This document shows positions 7,150-12,620 of a stretch of DNA of 12,620 nt, one piece after another; position 1 is the first letter of the stretch, and every line of letters starts with the position of its first letter. Origin of the DNA: Candidatus Desulfofervidaceae bacterium (GTDB taxonomy: Bacteria > Desulfobacterota > Desulfofervidia > Desulfofervidales > Desulfofervidaceae). The notes beneath the pieces are model-generated. The model did no database searches, was not told the origin of the DNA, and worked only from the letters and a program-made list of their open reading frames with translations. The DNA is taken from the NCBI GenBank assembly GCA_021160485.1, contig JAGHCL010000004.1:1-12620 (forward strand), written 5' to 3'. The position numbers were made by a program, and so were the translations under genes.

Positions 7150-8473
7150 ACGTTTTTCTCAATTTATTGAAACCAAAACCGGCCTTTTTTTCGATGAAAC
7201 AAGAAAAAGATACCTCATCCAGGCAATTAAAAAAAGAATGTTACAAAGGAAGATTACGATAGAAGATGAGTATTACCAATTGCTCAACCACCCGATATTA
7301 GGCCAAGAGGAATTAACTGCGTTAACAAAATTTATTACCATTGCAGAAACACGTTTTTTTCGCCATCCGGAGCAATTTGAGGCCTTTAAAATTTACCTCC
7401 TTCCTAAATTGATAGAAAAGAACAAAAAAAGAGGAGAAAATACTCTTAAAATATGGAGTGCTGGTTGTTCCAGTGGAGAAGAACCTTATACCATTGCCAT
7501 GGTACTGGCCGTATCTAAAAACCAACTAGAAACGTTTTCCGTCGAAATTTATGCTACCGATATAAACCAAGATCTTCTTAAAAAGGCAAAAAGCGGAATT
7601 TATAATGCAAAATCAATTTCTCACTTACCCAAACGCTACCAAAAATACTTCGTCTGCCAAGGTGAACATTGCCTGGTTAAAGAAGAGATAAAAAACATGG
7701 TAAAGTTTTTTGAACTTAATCTAATAAAAGAACCTTTTCCTCTATACATACTAAACGAACTGGATGTTATCTTTTGTCGGAATGTATTTATCTATTTTCG
7801 GGAAGAATCTGTAAAAAGAGTGCTACGAAACTTTTATCTTTGTTTAAAAGATGATGGATATCTGATCTTAGCTCCTACTGAAAGCCTTATTATAAATTCT
7901 AAGACCTTTGTCACAGAAAAAATAGGGGGAACATTCTTTTATAGAAAGGCAAAATTTAAGTTTAAATCTCCTTTTCATATACCTAAACCTTCTGTCTCAC
8001 TCTCTAAAAAAACTTCCACTCCAAAAGTTTCTTCAAAAACCATCTTTAAAAAGAAAACCCCTCCTTTCAAACCAGATAACCTCAAAACAGCCTTGAAGGA
8101 AGCCAGATTATATGCTGACGCAGGCTTATATGACAGAACAATAGAAATTTGCCATCAGGTTTTAAACCATCATCCCACACTTCCTGAAGCCTATCTTATA
8201 CTTGGCATAGTGTATTACGGAACAGGAGCAATAGAAAAAGCTATAGCGAATTTCAAAAAGGCCATCTATTTAGCTCCTGATTTTGCCTTAGCTCACTTTT
8301 ATTTAGGCAATGTATATTGGCATCTGAATAAAATGTCCGAAGCTATTAGGTCATACAAAAATGTTGTAAAATCTTTACAAAAAACGCCTTATTGTGGCAT
8401 CTTACCTGAAATTATGGATGTTATTCCAGAAAAGGAATTACGGCAGATTTGCAGTGAATATATAAAAACCTAA
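7136..8473 (+). CDS. cheR: CheR receptor methyltransferase with C-terminal TPR domain (WspC-like)
   Basis: Transfers methyl groups from S-adenosylmethionine to receptor glutamates. The protein has 445 residues. An all-helical CheR N-domain comes first. Next are the family motif ETRFFR (71-76), the SAM-binding loop WSAGCSSGEEP (107-117), an acidic strand end ATDIN (140-144) and CRNVFIYF (214-221). A Lys/Ser/Pro-rich linker (about 276-314) leads to about three TPR repeats (about 317-416). CheR with TPRs is typical of WspC and FrzF and not of flagellar CheR. The frame is open further upstream, but I start at the ATG at 7136: AAGG (7123-7126) sits nine bases before it and the CheR N-domain begins there. 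The first 14 bases overlap the cyclase gene, implying coupled translation. It is the last gene of the cluster. Confidence 0.95.
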   Translation: MKKIERFSQFIETKTGLFFDETRKRYLIQAIKKRMLQRKITIEDEYYQLLNHPILGQEELTALTKFITIAETRFFRHPEQFEAFKIYLLPKLIEKNKKRGENTLKIWSAGCSSGEEPYTIAMVLAVSKNQLETFSVEIYATDINQDLLKKAKSGIYNAKSISHLPKRYQKYFVCQGEHCLVKEEIKNMVKFFELNLIKEPFPLYILNELDVIFCRNVFIYFREESVKRVLRNFYLCLKDDGYLILAPTESLIINSKTFVTEKIGGTFFYRKAKFKFKSPFHIPKPSVSLSKKTSTPKVSSKTIFKKKTPPFKPDNLKTALKEARLYADAGLYDRTIEICHQVLNHHPTLPEAYLILGIVYYGTGAIEKAIANFKKAIYLAPDFALAHFYLGNVYWHLNKMSEAIRSYKNVVKSLQKTPYCGILPEIMDVIPEKELRQICSEYIKT

Positions 8474-8478
8474 TCCTG

Positions 8479-8509
8479 CAAGTAGTTAGCAAGTTGCCAA
8501 GTTTCAAGT
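8479..8509 (+). repeat. Four degenerate CAAGT repeats
   Basis: The pentamer CAAGT occurs four times, at 8479, 8490, 8498 and 8505, within 31 bases (spacings 11, 8 and 7). The repeats lie between the convergent cheR and kinase genes. This looks like short slippage-type intergenic repetition. I see no coding or binding-site function for it. Confidence 0.5.
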
Positions 8510-8526
8510 AACCAGGTTATCTTTTT
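8508..8526 (+). terminator. Weak intrinsic terminator candidate after cheR
   Basis: GTAAC (8508-8512) can pair with GTTAT (8516-8520), including one G-U pair, around a three-base loop. The run CTTTTT (8521-8526) follows. It lies 35 bases past the cheR stop, in a 93-base convergent gap. The stem is short, so termination would be inefficient. In the minus direction the same stem has no T tract. Confidence 0.35.
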
Positions 8527-8566
8527 ACCATTCACTATCTGCTGTCCACCCCATTTTACCTACTTC

Positions 8567-10123
8567 TTAATCTCTCAGTGCACTCAGAAAATCGGCTGCC
8601 TCTTGCACTACTTTCTCTACAGGCTGAGTGGTATCAAGGACAATTTGATTTTCATCCTTAAGGGGTTCAAAGGTTTGCTTAAAACTTGAGAGTAATCCCA
8701 AATGACCGTCAGAAATGTCTTGGCTCTCTTCCTGTCTTTTGGCCAAGCGTTGCTTGAGGATATCTTCATCACATTGAAGGTGCAGGAAATAATAAGGACA
8801 GTTTAGTGCCTGAGCAAGGTCTCTTACCCCCTGGCGATAAACCTCTTTATTGAAAGAGGCATCTAAAATGACAGGGAAACCGGCATTAAGAGCCTCTTTG
8901 GCTAAATTCAGAATATTCGCATATACCTGTTTGGTAACCTCAGGTGCATAAATACCTTGGCCAAAGGGAACATAAAGGTGCTCATCGGGTTTAAGTCCTA
9001 AAATGTGTTTACGCACAGCGTCAGAACGAATGACAACCGCTCCTAACCTTGCCGCCAGGTGTCTGGCTACAGTGGACTTGCCACTTCCTAAAAAACCAAC
9101 CGTCGCCAACAGACAGGGTTTAAAAAGTGGTTGCAGATAGCTATAAGCCAACTCAAAATATGCCTTTGCCCGTGCTAAAGCTGCCTTTTGCCTATCTTGA
9201 GATATACCGGACATATCTGCTTCAAAGCTACTAATCTTACCTCGCACATAAGCACGATAAATTTTATAAAAATTCAACACACCTAGAAGGCCAAAATCAT
9301 TTGTTTGTGCCAAATAAGTATTGAGAAAGTAATTGCCCAAAGGAGAAGCTTGACGAAAATCCAAATCCATTAATAAAAAGGCAACATCAGCCGTCACATC
9401 CGCATAGCGGAAACGGGTATTAAATTCAATGCAATCTAAAACATAAACCTTGTTTTGATAGTAATAAATATTGGCGCAATGAAAGTCTCCATGGCCATCT
9501 TTGATTTGTCCTGCTTTTATGCGGTTTAGAAAATAAACCTTTTTATCTCTTAAAAATTCAAAAGAATACTTCTTTAATTTCTCGTATATTTCTCTGCTAA
9601 TGGTGCGACCTGTATAAGTTTTGGTTTGATCAAAATTTTCTTTGATATTTACCTCTATTTTTTCCGGCAGACCATAGGTAGCAATCTCTTCGTTTGTTTC
9701 CGAGCTGGCATAAAAATTAGCCATTATCCGTGCAATTTTTTCCATAATTGAAGATGTTAATTCACCCTTTTCCAGCAATGATGTAAGACAGCTCTCCTCT
9801 GGCAGTTGTTTCATCTTGACGGCATAATCAATGACTTCACCTTCTCCCCCAATAAAAACGCCTCCTTCTCTCTTTACCACAGGAACAACGTCCAGATAAA
9901 TATCAGGTGATAGCCTACGGTTTAGTCTTATTTCTTCCTGACAAAAATAATGTCTTTTTTCCAGGGTCGTAAAATCAAGAAAGCCAAAATCTACTGGTTT
10001 TTTTATCTTGTAAACGAAGTCACCGGTGAGAAATACCCAGGAGATGTGTGTTTGTAACAGTTTGATTTCTTCAACTGGATGAGGATAAGCAAGAGGTTTT
10101 AAAAGAAAGTTTATAAAGTCCAT
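8567..10123 (-). CDS. Fused phosphotransferase-like / P-loop kinase protein of unknown substrate
   Basis: A 518-residue two-domain protein. The N-terminal part (about 1-330) has the aminoglycoside-phosphotransferase fold signature: HGDFH (211-215) with N218, then LDCIEF around D230 and a following ADVTADVAF. It belongs with the COG2187-type proteins. The C-terminal part (about 337-518) is a small P-loop kinase of the AAA_33/COG0645 type, with Walker A GFLGSGKST (343-351) and a RSDAVRKH segment (366-373). This fusion is widespread in bacteria and often labelled 'bifunctional aminoglycoside phosphotransferase/ATP-binding protein', but its substrate is not established. An antibiotic-resistance role should not be assumed. 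GGCAGG lies eight bases before the ATG. It follows the flavin reductase gene on the same strand after 44 bases, so the two are probably cotranscribed. Confidence 0.9.
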   Translation of the reverse strand: MDFINFLLKPLAYPHPVEEIKLLQTHISWVFLTGDFVYKIKKPVDFGFLDFTTLEKRHYFCQEEIRLNRRLSPDIYLDVVPVVKREGGVFIGGEGEVIDYAVKMKQLPEESCLTSLLEKGELTSSIMEKIARIMANFYASSETNEEIATYGLPEKIEVNIKENFDQTKTYTGRTISREIYEKLKKYSFEFLRDKKVYFLNRIKAGQIKDGHGDFHCANIYYYQNKVYVLDCIEFNTRFRYADVTADVAFLLMDLDFRQASPLGNYFLNTYLAQTNDFGLLGVLNFYKIYRAYVRGKISSFEADMSGISQDRQKAALARAKAYFELAYSYLQPLFKPCLLATVGFLGSGKSTVARHLAARLGAVVIRSDAVRKHILGLKPDEHLYVPFGQGIYAPEVTKQVYANILNLAKEALNAGFPVILDASFNKEVYRQGVRDLAQALNCPYYFLHLQCDEDILKQRLAKRQEESQDISDGHLGLLSSFKQTFEPLKDENQIVLDTTQPVEKVVQEAADFLSALRD

Positions 10124-10167
10124 CAGTCAAACCTGCCTTTATAAGTCTAAAAACAGAGCTTAAACAC

Positions 10168-10626
10168 TTAAAAAAATTCTTCCCAGACAAATAAAAGTGG
10201 TTTTTTATCTGGTTTCAACACCTCCCCTTCAATGGCCTCTCCAATAAACAGCGTATGGTCACCTGCTTCCACAGCATTGGTTAATCTACATTCTATATAG
10301 GCCAAGGCATCCTTCAGCACCGGAGAACCGTGTCCCGCTTCAAAGTGGGGGATACCTTCAAATTTATCCATAGTTTTACCAGAATGATAACCAAAGTGTT
10401 TGGCTATTTCTACCTGTTCTTCGCTCAAGGTATTAATGGCAAAATAACCGGAACTTTTAATCAAACCATGCGTATAGCGACTTGGAGCAATGGCAACCAT
10501 AAGAAGAGAAGGATTAAAAGACACCTGGGATAACCACGCTGCTGTCATTCCATTCTTTTTCCCTTCTGCCTGAGCAGTAATTATATAAACTCCATGAATA
10601 ATGGCCTTTTTAATCACCTTTTGCAT
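10168..10626 (-). CDS. Flavin reductase-like FMN-binding flavoprotein
   Basis: A 152-residue single-domain cytoplasmic protein of the flavin reductase-like (DIM6/NTAB, flavoredoxin) family, which binds FMN in a split beta-barrel. Visible family features are MTAAWLSQVSFNPSLLMVAI (27-46), a YTHGLIKSSGYFAIN stretch that follows the usual pattern, and a C-terminal segment with GEAIEGEV. It probably moves electrons between a reduced nicotinamide or protein partner and flavin or another acceptor; the partner cannot be read from the sequence. A very good ribosome site (AAAGGAGG, complement of 10633-10640) lies seven bases before the ATG. A 21-bp palindrome sits about 22 bases upstream and may be an operator. 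It is the first gene of the minus-strand pair with the fused kinase. Family call is firm, physiological role open. Confidence 0.9.
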   Translation of the reverse strand: MQKVIKKAIIHGVYIITAQAEGKKNGMTAAWLSQVSFNPSLLMVAIAPSRYTHGLIKSSGYFAINTLSEEQVEIAKHFGYHSGKTMDKFEGIPHFEAGHGSPVLKDALAYIECRLTNAVEAGDHTLFIGEAIEGEVLKPDKKPLLFVWEEFF

Positions 10627-10648
10627 GCCACATCCTCCTTTGGTTTAT

Positions 10649-10669
10649 GGAGTAAAAATAATATACTCC
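10649..10669. promoter_or_regulatory. 21-bp palindrome upstream of the flavin reductase gene, possible operator
   Basis: GGAGTA (10649-10654) and TACTCC (10664-10669) are perfect inverted arms around nine A/T bases. On the minus strand a TATATT element, a plausible -10 box, falls inside it. The palindrome lies between the probable promoter and the ribosome site of the flavin reductase gene, where a dimeric repressor would act. No T-run follows it in the direction of the gene, which argues against a terminator. The regulator is unknown. Confidence 0.4.
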
Positions 10670-10718
10670 CTTGTGCAATTCTTCCCATTACCTTAACTTA
10701 TTTTACAACAAAAAGCAA

Positions 10719-10877
10719 TTAAAACCTTCTTTCATCAACTACTCGCACCGCTTTACCTGGTGAACGAGGTAGTCCTCCAATAGGCAAAATCTCTATATCT
10801 GCGTGAAAACCCAAAAATGGATTGGGAGAAAAGTCAAGTAAATTTTTAACCCAAAATCCCAGCAACATCTGGCAAAT
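10719..10877 (-). pseudogene. Relic of the C-terminal end of a phenylacetate-CoA ligase-like gene
   Basis: On the minus strand an open stretch of 52 codons ends at a TAA (complement of 10719-10721). It runs back to an in-frame TAG at 10878-10880. Its last ~30 residues contain ADIEILPIGG, then LPRSPGKAVRVVDERRF. These read like the extreme C-terminus of AMP-forming phenylacetate-CoA ligases, where a hydrophobic strand is followed by a LPRS-x-GKA-x-RV-x-D pattern and the stop. Such enzymes have about 430 residues, and nothing of the rest is found between here and ssb. An ATG at 10868 would give a 49-residue product, but no ribosome site is seen. I read it as a deletion remnant. The match is from recalled family pattern, not an alignment. 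Confidence 0.6.
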
Positions 10878-10946
10878 CTAAATAGCTAAAGTCCCCAAAT
10901 AGACTCAACTAGATGCGTGATGATTTAGTATTTTCTTATTCATCTT
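10878..10946. other. Intergenic stretch with no recognisable feature
   Basis: Between the ligase relic and the ssb promoter I see no open frame of note, strong palindrome or RNA-like structure on either strand. With the relic, the palindrome and the ssb promoter, it makes up the 377-base region (10627-11003) without an intact gene. Confidence 0.5.
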
Positions 10947-10974
10947 TTGCTTGTCTTGTCTTAAAAACTATGTT
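10947..10974 (+). promoter_or_regulatory. Probable ssb promoter
   Basis: TTGCTT (10947-10952) and TATGTT (10969-10974), 16 bases apart, fit a sigma-70 promoter and would give a leader of about 20-25 bases. An alternative pair is TTGTCT (10951-10956) with TAAATT (10974-10979) at 17 bases. The ribosome site GGGGAGG (10992-10998) lies five bases before the ssb ATG. Confidence 0.45.
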
Positions 10975-11003
10975 AAATTTTAAAAAATTTTGGGGAGGAT
11001 GTT

Positions 11004-11411
11004 ATGGCTGGTATCAACAAAGTTATTCTCATTGGACACCTTGGCGCTGACCCTGAGCTTCGTTATACCCCAAGTGGGACTCCGGTCGCCAATTTTCGTG
11101 TAGCCACGACCGAACGCTGGGTAAATAAACAAGGTGAACGCGCTGAAAACACAGAATGGCACCGGGTGGTAGCCTGGGGGAAACTAGGTGAATTTTGTGG
11201 GCAATATTTAAGTAAAGGCAAGCAAGTTTACATTGAAGGAAAATTAAGGACGCGTTCCTGGGAAGATAGAGATGGCAATAAAAGGTGGACAACAGAAATC
11301 GTTGCGCAAAAGTTACAGTTATTAGGACGTCCAGAAACCACACCTTCTGCTGTAGCAGAAGAAACCGTTCCTCCTGACGAAGTGCCGTTTGATGACGACA
11401 TTCCTTTCTAG
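11004..11411 (+). CDS. ssb: Single-stranded DNA-binding protein
   Basis: Binds and protects single-stranded DNA in replication, recombination and repair, normally as a homotetramer. The 135-residue product begins [20 protein letters not shown], the standard OB-fold start. It continues with [24 protein letters not shown] and [18 protein letters not shown] (OB domain about 1-110). A short acidic tail ends in DDDIPF, the conserved tip that recruits partner proteins. The linker (about 111-125) is brief, so the protein is shorter than the E. coli one (178). GGGGAGG precedes the start. It converges on the radical SAM gene with only two bases between stop codons and no terminator between them. It appears monocistronic and is not beside rpsF or rpsR, its common neighbours. 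Confidence 0.98.
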   Translation: MAGINKVILIGHLGADPELRYTPSGTPVANFRVATTERWVNKQGERAENTEWHRVVAWGKLGEFCGQYLSKGKQVYIEGKLRTRSWEDRDGNKRWTTEIVAQKLQLLGRPETTPSAVAEETVPPDEVPFDDDIPF

Positions 11412-11413
11412 GA

Positions 11414-12424
11414 CTACAAACCTACACCAGGAATTTTGGTTCCACAGTTGATACAACGGCCATCTTTGATGTTATGTGCTCCAATTGTGTAACCATAGCG
11501 AGCTATAACTAAGGCTCCACAGTGATGACAATATGTGTTTTCTCCATCATCACCAAGCACATTACCTGTATAAACATACCGCAATCCCTCTTCAAGACCA
11601 ATTTCTCTAGCCCTCCTTACTGCTTCTACTGCAGTTGGCGGTAGATGAGTCAAACGGTAAGTAGGGTAGAAACGGCTGATATGCCAAGGAATATCAGGGC
11701 TTAATTGGTAAATCCACCTGGCAATATCACGCAATTCTTCTTCACTGTCATTTAAAGTAGGGATAAGAAGGGTAGTTAATTCCACCCAGATGCCTGTTTT
11801 TACCATATTACTAATCGTATCCAGGACTGGTTGTAATTTAGCTCCGCAGATCTCTTTATAGTATTTTTCCCGAAAAGATTTGAGATCTATGTTGGCAGCA
11901 TGGAGATAGGGTTTAATTATTTCTAGTGCTTCTTTGCTCATGTAGCCGTTACTAACAAAAACATTTTTCAATCCCTTAGCGGCAGCCAATTTAGCAGTAT
12001 CATAAGCAAGTTCAAAAAATATAGTGGGTTCAGTATAAGTGTAAGCAATGGAGCTGGCTCCATGGGTTATAGCTTCAGCCACAATCTCCTCTGGTGTAGT
12101 CTTCCAGCCCAAAATGCGGCCTTCTTCCTTGGGCATTTGCGAAATGTCAGCATTTTGACAGAATAAACAGCGAAAGTTGCAACCTACTGTCGCAATAGAA
12201 AAGATAAGGCTACGTGGATAAAAATGGTAAAGAGGTTTTTTTTCAATTGGATCATTATGCTTGGCAACAACTTTATCATAAACCAAAGAGTATAATTTCC
12301 CCTTCTGGTTCTCTCTCACTCCACAAATGCCACGCTTGCCTTCAGGAATAAGACAATGGTGTGCACACAATTTACACCTTACCTTCTTCGCAGCTAATTC
12401 CTCATAAAGCATTGCCTCTTTCAT
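11414..12424 (-). CDS. amrS: PflA-like radical SAM protein of the AmmeMemoRadiSam (AmrS) family
   Basis: A 336-residue iron-sulfur enzyme that would cleave S-adenosylmethionine to a radical. The N-terminal part has cysteines C17, C20, C24 and C34 (CKLCAHHC, then GICGVR). The radical SAM cluster motif is C82-x3-C86-x2-C89 (CNFRCLFC). A TYTEPT motif and an IDLKSF segment follow, as in pyruvate formate-lyase activase relatives. The C-terminus has two CxxC pairs (C299/C302, C324/C327), likely a metal site. This layout is that of AmrS, which usually occurs with AMMECR1 and Memo partners; none is visible here. The substrate is unknown. I start at 12424 with AAGGAGGG eight bases upstream. The frame is open to 12475, but that ATG falls within the putative -35 box. 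Confidence 0.9.
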   Translation of the reverse strand: MKEAMLYEELAAKKVRCKLCAHHCLIPEGKRGICGVRENQKGKLYSLVYDKVVAKHNDPIEKKPLYHFYPRSLIFSIATVGCNFRCLFCQNADISQMPKEEGRILGWKTTPEEIVAEAITHGASSIAYTYTEPTIFFELAYDTAKLAAAKGLKNVFVSNGYMSKEALEIIKPYLHAANIDLKSFREKYYKEICGAKLQPVLDTISNMVKTGIWVELTTLLIPTLNDSEEELRDIARWIYQLSPDIPWHISRFYPTYRLTHLPPTAVEAVRRAREIGLEEGLRYVYTGNVLGDDGENTYCHHCGALVIARYGYTIGAHNIKDGRCINCGTKIPGVGL

Positions 12425-12446
12425 TCTATCAGCCCTCCTTGGTTTT

Positions 12447-12475
12447 AAAATGGTAATAAAAACTTGCTTTGTCAA
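12447..12475 (-). promoter_or_regulatory. Probable promoter of the radical SAM gene
   Basis: Reading the minus strand, a perfect TTGACA (complement of 12470-12475) is followed after 17 bases by CATTTT (complement of 12447-12452), a weak -10. The start point would fall near 12440, at the edge of the ribosome site, so the leader would be very short. The exact -35 and spacing support the call; the -10 limits it. Confidence 0.45.
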
Positions 12476-12505
12476 CCCAAAATCCGCGATTAGCCTACAA
12501 GAAAC

Positions 12506-12579
12506 CCCGCAAGTGTGATAAAATAGGTTAATTTTTAAAGAAGCACCTTCACCTAGAAGGTGAAAACCACACTTGCGGG
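12506..12579. repeat. 74-bp palindromic segment with 12-bp inverted arms and an inner hairpin
   Basis: CCCGCAAGTGTG (12506-12517) is the exact reverse complement of CACACTTGCGGG (12568-12579). Between the arms lies a second perfect hairpin, CACCTTC (12544-12550) and GAAGGTG (12556-12562), with a five-base ACCTA loop. The remaining interior is AT-rich. There is no T-run after either arm, so it is not a standard terminator. Possible readings are the structured left end of an insertion sequence, a miniature transposable element, or a leader RNA for the frame starting at 12588. Confidence 0.6.
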
Positions 12580-12587
12580 TAAGAAGA

Positions 12588-12620
12588 ATGATAAAACAAA
12601 AAGGCTCTAAAGTAAAGCAA
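12588..12620 (+). CDS. Possible start of a gene running off the window
   Basis: An ATG at 12588, preceded by a purine-rich GGGTAAGAAGA, opens a frame that stays open to the window end. It gives eleven residues: MIKQKGSKVKQ. It begins eight bases after the palindromic segment. A Lys-rich start close behind an inverted repeat is what one sees at the left end of some insertion sequences, so a transposase is possible. Eleven residues are too few to assign a family, and the frame may not be a gene. Confidence 0.3.
   Translation, partial: MIKQKGSKVKQ

Noticed and set aside
8567..10123. Aminoglycoside resistance gene
   Set aside because: The phosphotransferase fold is shared by many kinases. The COG2187-type fusion with a P-loop kinase has no established antibiotic substrate, and there is no resistance-gene context.
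12425..12475. Radical SAM protein starting at 12475
   Set aside because: The extra 17 residues are encoded over the strong AAGGAGGG ribosome site and the TTGACA promoter element. Family proteins begin near the 12424 start.
12506..12579. Intrinsic terminator or CRISPR repeat
   Set aside because: No T-run follows either arm, and there is only one copy of the repeat unit in the window with no spacer array.
1..12620. tRNA or rRNA genes
   Set aside because: I saw no cloverleaf-like segment or rRNA-like sequence in the intergenic regions. Almost all other sequence is accounted for by strong protein genes.

Overview
The window is AT-rich bacterial chromosome with short, mostly well-packed intergenic gaps. 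The proteins are rich in Lys, Glu and Ile. The chemoreceptor carries a c-type haem motif, and a PflA-like AmrS-family radical SAM protein lies at the right end. Together these suggest an anaerobic, possibly thermophilic bacterium with abundant c-type cytochromes, for example a Desulfobacterota or Thermodesulfobacteria-like sulfate reducer. That assignment is inference from gene content; no taxonomic marker such as rRNA is present.

The left two thirds (about 78-8473) is one plus-strand chemosensory gene cluster. Its order is CheW, hybrid CheA with a C-terminal receiver, a small divergent CheW-like protein, a methyl-accepting receptor, CheB, a receiver-GAF-like-GGDEF diguanylate cyclase, and CheR with C-terminal TPRs. 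From cheA onward the genes abut or overlap by a few bases. This set matches the Wsp type of 'alternative cellular function' system, in which a receptor array sets cyclic-di-GMP level instead of driving a flagellar motor. No stand-alone CheY, CheZ, CheC or CheD is seen. Two points differ from textbook Wsp. The receptor's predicted periplasmic domain has a CXXCH haem-attachment motif, and the cyclase has a long GAF-like domain between receiver and GGDEF. The simplest model is a redox, gas or electron-acceptor sensor controlling cyclic-di-GMP through CheA, with CheR and CheB adapting the receptor.

The middle (8474-11003) holds a convergent intergenic region with a weak terminator candidate. It is followed by a minus-strand pair: a flavin reductase-like flavoprotein, then a fused phosphotransferase-like/P-loop kinase. 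Upstream of the flavin reductase are a 21-bp palindrome and an apparent gene relic. The relic is a minus-strand stretch that reads as the last part of a phenylacetate-CoA ligase with the rest missing.

The right end has single-stranded DNA-binding protein (plus) and the AmrS-family radical SAM enzyme (minus), converging with two bases between their stop codons. Past the radical SAM gene is a 74-bp palindromic segment (12-bp perfect outer arms, a 7-bp inner hairpin). It is followed by the start of a possible reading frame running off the window, which may be the left end of a mobile element.
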